From Brachionus koreanus (taxonomy: Eukaryota; Rotifera; Eurotatoria; Ploima; Brachionidae): a stretch of DNA of 30,016 nucleotides. Below, one piece after another: positions 1 to 9,917 of this stretch. The notes under the pieces were generated by a model. It made no database searches. It was not told the DNA's origin and was given only the letters and a program-made list of their open reading frames with translations. The stretch covers positions 474,169 through 504,184 of the forward strand of contig PJRA01000403.1 of NCBI GenBank assembly GCA_016987375.1, read 5' to 3'. Positions within the stretch are counted from its first letter, which is position 1. Every line of letters starts with the position of its first letter. The translations under genes and the position numbers were made by a program.

Positions 1-195
1 TTTCCTATCTTGTAGAAAATTTTCGAGCCATGCCAAAAGCTTACCGTTAAATCCATAGCTATTTAACTTGATCTTTAGTAGCTTATGCGAAACGCGATCA
101 AACGCCTTCGAGAAATCTAAAAATACTACCACAGCACTGAATCCTCTATTCAAGGCCTCAGTAATAATATAGTTACATTGGGTTTCTTGATCAAA
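1..195 (-). mobile_element. non-LTR retrotransposon reverse transcriptase fragment
   Basis: Read on the minus strand, this stretch is one open frame that runs off the window edge at base 1. It contains FLDFSKAFDRV (about 92-122), followed by SHKLL, a YGFNGKLLAWL stretch and NFLQDR. This order is typical of the fingers/palm of reverse transcriptases from CR1/Jockey-type LINEs; the Asp in the LDFSKAF block is the motif A catalytic position. An in-frame TAA at 196-198 closes the frame on its 5' side, so the copy is either 5' truncated or broken there. It lies just upstream of a NALCN exon and is therefore probably intronic, in antisense orientation to that gene. The clade assignment is an inference from this short piece. 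Confidence 0.85.
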
Positions 196-327
196 TTAAA
201 AGATTTGCTTATAAAATACAGCTTTCATTCATCTTCATATTTAAAATATAAAAAAATGATTTGAATCAACAACATGAAAAAAAATTGATTAAAAGAAAAA
301 AAATTAGATTAACATTTTTTTCTGTAG

Positions 328-1605
<1,278 letters not shown>

Positions 1606-1750
1606 TTTCAGGATTGGGCAGATCTAGTCAAATATCAGTGTGTTTGCCTTCTATTATAGACAATGTAGTTTTTTAAATTTATTTTTGGATTGAAATTATT
1701 TTTATTGATCGATTGCGATCTTGTTTTGTTATTTATTGATCTTTTAAACT

Positions 1751-1756
1751 AATAAA
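1751..1756 (+). promoter_or_regulatory. candidate polyadenylation signal for the channel gene
   Basis: This is the first clear AATAAA after the stop, about 145 nt downstream. In DNA this AT-rich the hexamer is common by chance, so the call rests only on position. Confidence 0.35.
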
Positions 1757-2275
1757 AAAAATTATATAATTAATTTTATAATTATTAATTTAAACAAAAA
1801 TAGACAACTTAATAAATTAAAATTTGTTCACAATGATCGAGAAACATATAGAATAAACAGACTTGTTTATAAGTCACAGTTTTAAGTCTAAGTCAAAAAA
1901 ATTAAGTCAAAATTAGTACTTGCACAAAAATTTTATCAATACCTGCTTAATCAGGGCCAGTTGAAAGGCTTCTTCCTAAATCTGGTACATTAAAAAATCA
2001 CATGGGTCAAGATCAACAAGCTAAAATTTAGAAGCAACTACTTTATTGGCATCAAATATGGATTTATTAAATTAATAGAGAATAAAATACTTTTATTTAT
2101 TAGGTTCCTTTATTTTCTTAATAAAAAATATGAAAAAATTATCTATCAAAATTTACTTCATTTAAAAAAAAATGTACTTGGCTTTGAAAACAAAATTTTT
2201 AAGTCATTGAATTGACTTAATGTGTTTGTAAATGATACCTCGAGTGAAACTAGTTAGCAAAAATCGAACCAAAAA

Positions 2276-2307
2276 AATTCATTGCAACTTTAAAGTTGCA
2301 ATGAATT
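2276..2307. repeat. perfect 32-bp palindrome without spacer
   Basis: The left arm 2276-2291 is the exact reverse complement of 2292-2307, centred on CTTT/AAAG with the core TTGCAAC...GTTGCAA. There is no spacer. It lies in non-coding DNA about 670 nt after the channel stop. Its function is unknown. Confidence 0.9.
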
Positions 2308-3342
2308 ATCATATGTTAAAATAATATTAACTTGATTATCTAAATCAGTTCCTGATTCAGTAACAAAATTATGGAATTAAGATTAAGTCTAATTTTAATC
2401 GTTAAGTTTTCTTTTCCATTTAGATGAATAGATGGCCTAAAAATTATTTTGCAAATTTTATAAATTAGATCAAATTTTTTAGTAGTAGTTCATGTGATTT
2501 CAGTGCTTTATACAAGCGTTAATTCTGTACCTAGCTATTAAGATTATTGCAGACCATATGAATTAATTTTGAATATTTATATATCAATTAGAAACTTTTT
2601 ACTGTCCTTGTTGTAAAAAGAATGACCATTTCTTAGTCAAGTTTCAAGATTTTTTAAATTTTTTTTAACAGTTTTAAAAGCAAAAATTTAAGGGTGATTT
2701 TGCTGATAAATCAACTGAAATAATTTTTGATATTTTGGAGGTATCAAACAGTAGCAACTCTTAAATTATTTTTTTAAGGCTATAAAATTAATTAAATAAT
2801 TAATCATAAAATTTATTTTTTGAATTGCTATCTAAATTTTGAATGTTAAAAATGCAAACATGCACTGTTTAAGGTAATTTGAATTAATTATGCCAAGATC
2901 CCTTTTTTCTAGTGTCTCTTAAATAGTAGGTTACATTATCCTGTCTAATATAATAAATGAGCTTTTGTTTTTTTGTCGCATTACCTTGTATTTTGACAGG
3001 TTAAGATCTGTTGGCCATTTTTTAGTCCAATAATCTAATATTTTCAAATCTTGATTTAAAATTGGCGGATTCATGACTGCTTATATCAATTATTTTTAGA
3101 TCAATATAAGCATAGTAAAATTTATGATCAAATTTCAAAATTTCAGACATGCTCAAAATTTATTACATGCGTAATTGATTGCATTGCAGACAGAATTTTT
3201 TAAACTTCAAATACCATATTTTTAAATTTGAAAAAAAAAAGGATAGCAGCATGTAATCTTGCAAATGATGAAATTACGCATTTTAAATATTTTGAGCACA
3301 TTTGAAATTTTGATATTTGATCATTAATTTTACTTTGCTTCA

Positions 3343-3350
3343 ATAGTAAA
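3343..3350 (+). repeat. left target-site duplication of the fold-back element
   Basis: ATAGTAAA sits directly before the left terminal repeat and is repeated exactly at 4493-4500 directly after the right one. Eight bases is the duplication length typical of hAT-superfamily insertions. Confidence 0.85.
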
Positions 3351-3423
3351 TAGTGTTGGGATCCGTACACACGGTCACTAAACCGGCCAAAATTTTTTTG
3401 GTCGCAACCGTATTCGTCAAATC

Positions 3424-3729
3424 CGGCCAACTACTATGCGGGCGGTCATTTGGCCGGTCTCCCAGGCGGTCTCATATTTTGGCCGGAAAAAAATACGGCC
3501 AGTCTAAAACGGGCGGCCATTCATACGGCCAACTAGGATGCGGACGGTCATTTTGCCGGTCTCCCAGGCGGTCTCAAATTCAGACAGCAAAAAAATACGG
3601 CCAACTAAATACGGACGGCCAATAATACGGCCAAATTAGATGCGGACGGTCATTTGGCCGGTCTACCAGACGGTCTCAAATTCAGACCGCAAAAAAAAAC
3701 GGCCAGCTAAATACGGACGGCCAATAATA
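3424..3729 (+). repeat. three tandem 102-bp units (left arm)
   Basis: The units 3424-3525, 3526-3627 and 3628-3729 each begin CGGCCAA and carry the blocks GCGG(A/G)CGGTCATTT and GGTCTCA. Each ends with a short CGG(A/G)CGGCCA stretch. They differ by scattered substitutions, mainly between CATATTTTGGCC and CAAATTCAGAC in the middle. They are part of the fold-back element. Confidence 0.88.
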
Positions 3730-4153
3730 CGGCCAACTAGTATATGAGCTATATTTGTTAAATAAGAATAATTTTGATTGAAATTTTCAAAATATTTTTA
3801 AAAAATATCTTTTTTTTAAACAAAATGCCTTAATCTCAGTTATTTTCCTATCAATAAAGATTATTGGTTAAAAAAAAAATTTAAAAAAATATTTAAAAAA
3901 TATTAAAATTGTCTTTCATTCTTAATTCTTTTCAAATTTTTAATAATAAATAGTTATTTTAATAAGTATAAATTTTAATATTTTTATTTCGGAAAAAAAA
4001 TTATACCGTTTGGTCGTCCGGCCAAATAACCGCCAAAAATTTTTTTGGCCGTATTTTTAACCGCCCGTATCTAGCTGGCCGTATTTTTTAGCGGCTAAAA
4101 TTTGACACCGTAAAAATTACCGGTCTAATGACCGCCCGCATCCTAGTTGGCCG

Positions 4154-4357
4154 TATAAATGGCCGCCCGTATTTAGCTGGCCGTATTCTTTTCCGGCCAA
4201 AATATGAGACCGCCTGGGAGACCGGCCAAATGACCGCCCGCATCCTAGTTGGCCGTATAAATGGCCGCCAGTATTTAGCTGGCCGTATTCTTTTCCGGCC
4301 AAAATATGAGACCGCCTGGGAGACCGGCCAAATGACCGTCCGCATCCTAGTTGGCCG
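4154..4357 (-). repeat. two tandem 102-bp units in inverted orientation (right arm)
   Basis: 4154-4255 and 4256-4357 are nearly identical to each other and are reverse complements of the left-arm unit. Partial copies flank them on both sides. The near identity of these two suggests recent unit duplication or conversion compared with the more diverged left-arm copies. Confidence 0.87.
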
Positions 4358-4492
4358 TATGAATGGCCGTCCGTATATAGTTGGTCGTATTTTTTTGCGG
4401 TCTGAATTTGAGACCGTTTTGGAGACCGGCCGTCTGACCGCTAAAAACCGTCCGCAATTTGGACCGGTTCCCTAAGACCGCATCCAACACTA

Positions 4493-4500
4493 ATAGTAAA
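4493..4500 (+). repeat. right target-site duplication of the fold-back element
   Basis: ATAGTAAA, identical to 3343-3350, directly abuts the right terminal repeat. Confidence 0.85.
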
Positions 4501-5330
4501 CTAAAATCACAAAAACGATGCAATAAACTGGTTTTCATAAAAACGAAATTGAGTCAGTTTGTTTTTTTGATTAAGTTCATATAAAAAAAAATGAGAGGTG
4601 TGTCACAAAAATATTTGGCTTCATACATTGACGAATTTATACAGAGAATGAACGACTGTAAAACAATATGAAGTAGAATGATTTTTTCATTTTATTTAAT
4701 ATAATTAAATATTAAGGAAACAAAAAATATATTCTTACTTATTTTTAGACCAAAATGATCATATAAATAAATAGTTTATTTGTCTAACTTAAGAAAAGAA
4801 GCCACAAATATTATTAGACTATAGATTATTGTTGCAGACTCTTTCAACCTTTTTCAAAACCTTTATATTTTGTTTATTTTAATCATTTTGAAATATATAT
4901 TTTTTTTATTAAAATTCAAAAATAAAAATTTATCAACTTCAAAATTAAAAAAAATTTTGTTATTTATTATAGCTTTACTAGAATAATTCAAAAGTTTATT
5001 TTGCGGAATTCTTTAGATGGAACTCTAGGAACAAAATAAAACTTTAATGAGCCTATTTTACATAAATTAATGGTTTTTGTAATCAGAAATTTTTGAGCTT
5101 TATTTAAGTTCAAATTTATTTTATTACCTATTTAGAATAACAAGATTGACATTAGTATTTTCCAAAAATAGATTTTTGGTCAAAGCAGTCTATTAAAAAA
5201 TATCAAGAAATTTGGACAAAAATTTTTGAAATTTTAAAAATTTTATTCATAAATTAAAATTATAAAAAAAAATTTCTAAACTAAAGATCGAATAATTTTA
5301 CAACACATTTAAATTAAAAAAAGAAAAATT
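4501..5330. other. AT-rich intergenic DNA downstream of DUR3
   Basis: No gene, RNA or repeat could be recognised here on either strand. It contains the probable 3' UTR of the minus-strand DUR3 gene at its right end. Confidence 0.55.
5242..5247 (-). promoter_or_regulatory. candidate polyadenylation signal for DUR3
   Basis: AATAAA on the minus strand about 85 nt after the DUR3 stop. It is supported only by position in very AT-rich DNA. Confidence 0.35.
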
Positions 5331-5658
5331 TTATCTTTTCTTATTTTGATTTTTGGGTATAATTTTTTTTACTCTTTTTGCCAAATACTGTAAAATAAAA
5401 TTTTCAGTAAATGGTGCAATTAGCGAATAAATCAATGCAGTAAATACAAATATGTGCCCAATTATTATCCAAAATTTAAATGCATCTAATGAAAAATCTC
5501 CAAAATTTAAAGATATCAAAGGCCAAGCAACTAGAAAAAACAAACTCAATATAATTGACAGGACCCATGATACTTTTTTTACCGTCCTCAATTCGCTCTC
5601 TACTTCTAATAAAGATGGCCGCTGCTTTAATTCATAAGCTTTCTCAATATTCATTTCT
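5331..5658 (-). CDS. DUR3: DUR3 exon 10: C-terminal helices and stop
   Basis: The acceptor is TTTTTTCAG before 5658. The exon encodes a regulatory-looking stretch ending RPSLLEVESELRTVKK, two hydrophobic helices (about 5415-5570), then a basic tail KRVKKIIPKNQNKKR and the stop. The ATG at 5654 is internal. Confidence 0.9.
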
Positions 5659-7991
5659 CTGAAAAAATTTTTTTTTAATTTTAATTAATGAATAATTAAT
5701 TATTTAATATTGAACTTGGAATAAATTTCACTCCAGGGCAAAAGTGGCGAGTCAATATCCCTTGTTTTTTCCCAAACTTCTCTAATCTGATCCACATTTA
5801 AGGGCTTTGTTGTCAAAAAAGTGAGTGTTACAGCTAAAAATCCACCAACGCCCAAAGAAGCAACATTTCCTGCGAGCATACTTATTAAGTTTCCGCTTTT
5901 CTCAATATCAAAGCCTTTATAGTACAAAAAAGTGGTTAAAATCCAGCTGAGTATGCCAATTAACGACCCGGATAATCCACTTGTAAACATGGAAAAACTA
6001 TTCATTCTAGCCCAAAAAAGACTCAGCCCTATTGGGATGACAGCTTGAAACAAATCTTTATTTAATTATTTAAAAGTAATAAGCTTCATACCTGGTCCAA
6101 CTATAATTCCCATAAATAAATAAAGCCAATTCAAACTTAGTTTTAAATAAAATAGCAATATTGATACAATTAAAATAAGAATTGTGATAAACACTATGAA
6201 CAAAGATTTAATTGTGTTCAAATGGTACTCATAATTTAGATAACTAGCATGCATTGAACAATTTCGAATATAGTTTGGCGAATTTTTTAACATCCTTCAA
6301 AATATTTCAATTAAATCATTGAAAAAAAAAATTTAAATTTAAAAACCTGTTATCAATATCACAAGATCTGCAGTATGTAATACTTGAACACATGCACTTA
6401 TCGTCTCCAACTTTACCCCGCAATTTATCACACAAAATACAAATTAGACTATCTTTTTCACTTAAATTTGATTTAAATGGCTTAAAAATTGATCATATTT
6501 AATTAATGTTTTATATTTTATTCAAATAATCTTACATAAATGTATACTGAATAAATATCATTTAAAATAATGCTAGTTACAGCAAGAATTTCTCCTCCAC
6601 CAGTAGTTGTAACAGAAAAAATAATCATTAGATTTATTAAAAAGTTTCCAATGTTGCCGAAAGATGATCCAGCCACCGCTGGAGCAACTAGGCCTAATTT
6701 TTAATTTAGAATTGTAAATCAAAGAATTTTAGTAATCTTAAAAATACCTGAATCTATTTCTGATGGCGTTAAGAAAGTTTTATTTAAATTTAATGAACTT
6801 ATATAAATATAACCAACAGACATAGTGGTTCCAAAGCTAAAAGGCACAAAAAACCAAATAAATCCAGCAATTATAAAAGCAATTGAGCTTTTTTTTGGCG
6901 AAGTAGTTGAATTTAGCTGCCAATAAGCCTTAAATTAAAATAGTTATTTTCTTTTTATAAACATTTTTTTTTCATTTCTACTTGATCTACAAAAACTGTA
7001 CCACAATTTCCAATTAAATTTATAATACCAAATAAGAATGAATCAAGTGAAAAAAAAGTTTTATATGAATTCCCCAAATTGTTTGCATTTGAGATGCATG
7101 AAAATTGATTAAATATATTTTTGAAATTTCCCAAACCAAGTGAGGATGAATTCACGTAAAATATACTCATAAACATAGCCACTATGACAATTAAAATGAT
7201 CAAAGTGCTGAAATAAGATAAATAAAATAGGCTTCTAAAAAAAAATTTATTATTATTTTTCTTAATTTTTTGTCATTGATACCCAAGGCCTCCGAAAAAG
7301 ACATACATTGACATTGCTAGGATAAATAGAAGAATTGAATATTCCGGAGATAATTCATCAAAACTGTAGGTCAATGAAGCTATTCCTCCTACAATAAGCA
7401 TCGCACTAACAATAAGATTAGTCAAAAGAGCATAAATACAAAAAAGTATGTGAGTTTTTTTGTCAAATCTAGCCTGTATTATCTGTAAAAATGTTCGTGA
7501 TCCTGGAGCTTTTATTCTAACTTCCATGCACAATATCGAAAAAAGCAAAATTTGAACACAAGCTCCAGCAGCATACCAATATGATCCACTTAGTCCATAC
7601 TTAAATTTCATCATCATTATCAAAAAAAAAATAGCTCCAAAAAATTTCTCTAAAATACTCTAGTTCCAACAGTGGTCGACTGGAGAAGTGTTGCTGCCCA
7701 AGTCCATTGGCTAATAATCGTACTAGATAGAAGCGAAATTGACATTGAGCCTCCGGCATTAAATGTTGTTGTTAGAGTTAGCTAAAAAAAATAATTAATT
7801 TGATAATCTTGCCAAGTAAATAATTAATGATTAACCTTGCTTTTGAATCTTTTTCGTTGAACTATCAAAAAGAATACTGATACGGCTAATGTGAATATTA
7901 TATAAAGTAAAAATGTCACATTTACCGTCAGTAATGGCTGTTTTTTGGATTTGTATGAAGTTAAATTAGCAAGTTTAAAACATTCAGGCAT
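5331..7991 (-). CDS. DUR3: DUR3-like urea/cation symporter (SLC5 family), complete, ten exons
   Basis: The product is a multi-pass membrane transporter of the sodium:solute symporter superfamily, most like DUR3 urea-proton symporters of fungi, plants and many invertebrates. It presumably imports urea with a cation across the plasma membrane. The exons, 5' to 3' on the minus strand, are 7836-7991, 7659-7781, 7283-7599, 6982-7234, 6748-6928, 6536-6693, 6347-6480, 6092-6294, 5716-6043 and 5331-5658. They join without a break to 726 residues. Diagnostic blocks are SQWTWAATLLQS, YGLSGSYWYAAGA (about 94-106), KAPGSRTFLQIIQARF, GGLGS, GNCGTVFVDQAYWQ (about 273-287), GLVAPAVAG, LNDIYSVYIY, LNWLYLFMGIIVGPA and MLAGNVASLGVGG. 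A loop at about 397-441 carries six cysteines. The C terminus has a further helix pair and a basic tail. The nine introns are 48-59 nt. The start ATG at 7991 gives MPECFKLAN, with the first hydrophobic helix at about 23-43. The substrate is inferred from the family only. Confidence 0.93.
5716..6043 (-). CDS. DUR3: DUR3 exon 9
   Basis: The exon begins by completing Ala of GPAVIPIGLSLFW. It encodes the helices of WILTTFLYY and MLAGNVASLGVGGFLAV, then a cytosolic stretch VWEKTRDIDSPLLPWSEIY. The donor TCCAA|GTTCAA is weak, but it is the only one that joins to exon 10 in frame, giving YSKEMNIEKAYELKQRPSL. Reading through instead gives a stop four codons later. Confidence 0.88.
6092..6294 (-). CDS. 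DUR3: DUR3 exon 8
   Basis: The exon completes an Arg codon, reads MLKNSPNYIRNCSMH and a Tyr-rich stretch, then two hydrophobic segments including LNWLYLFMGIIVGP. The ATG at 6293 is internal. The donor is CCAG|GTATGA in phase 1. Confidence 0.9.
6347..6480 (-). CDS. DUR3: DUR3 exon 7: cysteine-rich loop
   Basis: The 44 codons encode a hydrophilic loop with the pattern CX2CX11CXCX5CX2C (residues about 410-436). It sits between two membrane segments. The fungal and plant DUR3 sequences I recall run from one helix to the next here without such an insert, so it looks like an animal-type addition. The paired cysteines could bind metal or form disulfides; the sequence does not say which. The donor is CAG|GTTTTT in phase 2. 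Confidence 0.88.
6536..6693 (-). CDS. DUR3: DUR3 exon 6
   Basis: The exon completes the split Gly codon of GLVAPAVAG and encodes the helix with FSVTTTGGGEILAVTSIILN and DIYSVYIY. In fungal and plant DUR3 the corresponding block reads VTSTGSAELIAVSSL. The donor is TAT|GTAAGA in phase 0. Confidence 0.93.
6748..6928 (-). CDS. DUR3: DUR3 exon 5
   Basis: The exon opens with AYWQ, which completes VDQAYWQ across the junction. It then encodes a helix with FVPFSFGTTMSVGYIY and a loop ending TPSEIDS. The donor is CAG|GTATTT in phase 1. Confidence 0.92.
6982..7234 (-). CDS. DUR3: DUR3 exon 4
   Basis: The acceptor is TTTTTTTTTAG before 7234. The exon encodes a helix (TLIILIVIVAMFMSIFYV), an extracellular-type Ser/Asn-rich loop with cysteine, and the hallmark GNCGTVFVDQ. 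The donor is CAA|GTAGAA in phase 0. Confidence 0.92.
7283..7599 (-). CDS. DUR3: DUR3 exon 3
   Basis: Coding begins at TAT after AAATTTAAG, so the upstream ATGs at 7606-7623 lie in the intron and are not starts. The exon encodes YGLSGSYWYAAGA, the APGSRTFLQII block and two helices. The donor CTTGG|GTATCA leaves two bases, and joining to exon 4 restores GGLGSLFYLSYFST, as expected for DUR3. Confidence 0.92.
7659..7781 (-). CDS. DUR3: DUR3 exon 2
   Basis: The acceptor is TTTTTTTAG before 7781. The 41 codons include FNAGGSMS and the conserved SQWTWAATLLQSTTVG. The donor AGA|GTATTT is in phase 0. Confidence 0.9.
7836..7991 (-). CDS. DUR3: DUR3 exon 1: start and first membrane helix
   Basis: The ATG is at 7991-7989. 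The 52 codons encode a short hydrophilic N terminus with NLT and NVT glycosylation sequons, then a hydrophobic helix ending in the basic stretch QRKRFKSK. The donor is AAG|GTTAAT (phase 0). No in-window upstream exon is required by the family. Confidence 0.85.
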
Positions 7992-8068
7992 TTTAAAATT
8001 TTTTTGAATAAAATTCTCAGATATTTTTGCAAAAACAAATAATTTTTACGGAAAAAGGGATAAAAAGG

Positions 8069-8074
8069 TTTATA
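8069..8074 (-). promoter_or_regulatory. possible TATA box for DUR3
   Basis: TATAAA on the minus strand in the context CCTATAAACC, 78 nt upstream of the DUR3 ATG. The surrounding bases are less AT-rich than the flanks, but chance occurrence is easy in this genome. Confidence 0.25.
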
Positions 8075-9237
8075 GGAATTATATTGATCTGATCAGCTTA
8101 AAAAATGCTTAGCAGAATTATTTGACACTCAATTTTTAGTAAAAGTCAACACAAAATGCGGATTTATATTAATAAACCCTTGTCAAATCAAGCAATTCAA
8201 AAAGCTCACTTGCTTGATGTAAATTAAATTAGCCATACTAGAAAATTAGAGGAAAACTCAAATAATTAAAATTAAATGCAAAATTATAAAAACCTTCAAA
8301 TTAATTTTAGCATTAAGAAAAATATTTCCTTTATTTTTGTTTTAAAATTCATGACAAATCAAATTTAATTAGATAAAGAAAAAGTTAATTTAGAAAAAAA
8401 ATTATCAATTTAAATATTTATATTTAAATATTATAAATAAAAAATCAAGAGAATTAACTCGTTTCAAACTGGATTTATTAGTCAATTGAAATATTTGATT
8501 AATTTTTTTTTTCAAATTGAATTCTTTTAGAAAAAAAAATCAAAGTAATTTGAACACAAAATCAAATATTTGATTTAAATTCTAAAAAGGCTTCAAACTT
8601 GGTGATCTCGTTATTTTTAACAAGACTAACATTTATTTAAATGAAAGAAAGATTGCTAAAATAAGGTTCAATTGTTAATTTGTGGCAATTAGTATATAAT
8701 TCTTTTCAAAGGCATTTATTATTTAAAAATGAATTTTAAATCTCTTTTTTGTTCTATTCAAGCCAAAATGAAATTAAAAATAAATATCTTAGCAACTTAT
8801 TCAAATTATTTTTTCAAATATTTTTGTCCGTAAGAAAATAAATTAAAAAAAAAACGCAGGTATTTATAATATCTTATTTAATTTTAAAAAATATATTATT
8901 TTAAAGCAATTTTTGAATAAATTTATGAATTCTTAAATGAAAATTTTTTATTAGCTTTTGATCTTGCAAAGATAAATAAAATTTTTGAATAGAAAAATTA
9001 AAAAGTAGAAACTAAAATGGACTGTAGATTAAATATTTAAAAAAAAAGATTAAAAAGCCTACTTCAATTAATTTAATTTTTAATTTTATTTAAGTGGTGT
9101 TCTTATTAAATGAAATCAATAGATTTTATTTTATTCAAAAAAGATTTTTTTTCAACAAATTTTAGATTAAAAAATAGATGGTCAAAAAAATTAGAAAATC
9201 TTTTATTTATTCAAAAATAAACTTTTAAATTTTTCAG

Positions 9238-9356
9238 GTGAGCTCTTGAAGAAATGGCTGCAAGTTAAAAAGAGAGCAAAATTGGCTTTATGTCTTGATG
9301 AATTATGCAATGTGACATATTTAACCAGTTTGATAATGCTTAATGATATAAATTGA
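9238..9356 (+). other. possible orphan exon, unassigned
   Basis: A TTTTTCAG acceptor-like site ends at 9237. From GAG at 9240 a frame of 38 codons runs to TGA at 9354-9356. It has a balanced, charged composition (ELLKKWLQVKKRAKLALCLD) unlike the surrounding poly-A/T DNA. I do not recognise the sequence. It could be a relic of a gene, a terminal exon of an unknown transcript, or chance. Confidence 0.2.
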
Positions 9357-9891
9357 CTCATTAAAAAATATCGATATTGCATCAATTAATTATCAGAAAA
9401 CTATAGAGCACAAATTTAGGTTATTTGAGCGCCAAATCGATTCTACAAATCTAAATAATAAACAAAATTAAGTTTTTTAAATAATTTTGTTAAAGGTTAG
9501 ATTACATTAAAAAAAAAATTCTGTTTTGCCTTGGGCAGACTTTTGTTTTGGAGAGAAAAAAGAAAAATAACTAATTTATTAATCGTTTTTTTTTTTATTT
9601 ATTTCAAAATATCTACAAACGAATACTAGTAGGCTTTCTAAATTTCTGAGCGCTTGATATTTTATAGATAAACTCTCTAGAAATAAATATTATAAAATGA
9701 AACGATTCACAGCATGAGTTCAATATGCGACACTGGTCTAGATTTGCCCATAACAAACTATTTTTTTTCTAAATGAAAAATTATAATTCATAATAAAGAT
9801 TAAATATCCAAATGTCTATGGTTATCTTAATATGATACACCTTTACCAATAATAAAGAGAAAATTATAGGAATTTATTTTTATAAAAAAAT

Positions 9892-9917
9892 TGTCTCTTT
9901 TTGGTAGGAAAGAGACA
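9892..9917. repeat. short hairpin
   Basis: TGTCTCTTT (9892-9900) pairs perfectly with AAAGAGACA (9909-9917) around an 8-nt loop. There is no nearby gene end to make it a terminator. Function unknown. Confidence 0.7.

Larger units (their letters stand above)
1606..3342. other. 3' flank of the channel gene and AT-rich intergenic DNA
   Basis: No coding frame with family resemblance was seen on either strand. The first part is presumably the NALCN 3' UTR. The remainder is AT-rich sequence with short homopolymer runs, one perfect 32-bp palindrome (2276-2307) and a short hairpin (2595-2602 with 2613-2620). Confidence 0.6.
3351..4492. mobile_element. hAT-like non-autonomous fold-back element
   Basis: This 1142-bp GC-rich island starts with TAGTGTTGG and ends with CCAACACTA, perfect 9-bp terminal inverted repeats. 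It is bounded by an exact 8-bp duplication. TAGTG ends with an 8-bp target duplication match hAT DNA transposons. The left arm (3351 to about 3740) holds three consecutive 102-bp units starting at 3424, 3526 and 3628. The right arm (about 4010-4492) holds the same unit in reverse orientation with a 102-bp period at 4154 and 4256, plus partial copies. A roughly 270-bp AT-rich spacer separates the arms, so a transcript or single strand could fold into a very long hairpin. There is no transposase; the short open frames inside are a by-product of the low stop density of the repeat. It must have been mobilised by an enzyme encoded elsewhere. Confidence 0.9.

Noticed and set aside
3353..3625. Open frame of 90 codons in the GC-rich repeat, and similar frames at 4088-4345, 4117-4302 and 4128-4475
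   Set aside because: They are translations of the 102-bp tandem unit on both strands, with repetitive Gly/Arg/Ser peptides and no family resemblance. The low stop density follows from GC content.
6066..6293. Separate small membrane proteins on the minus strand at 5331-5654, 5700-6053, 6066-6293 and 6955-7203
   Set aside because: They join in frame through short GT-AG introns into one DUR3-like protein with the family's motifs in order.
7600..7623. ATG cluster (MIMMM) as the start of the transporter
   Set aside because: It lies in a 59-nt intron. The conserved SQWTWAATLLQS block and the first helix are encoded upstream in two further exons.
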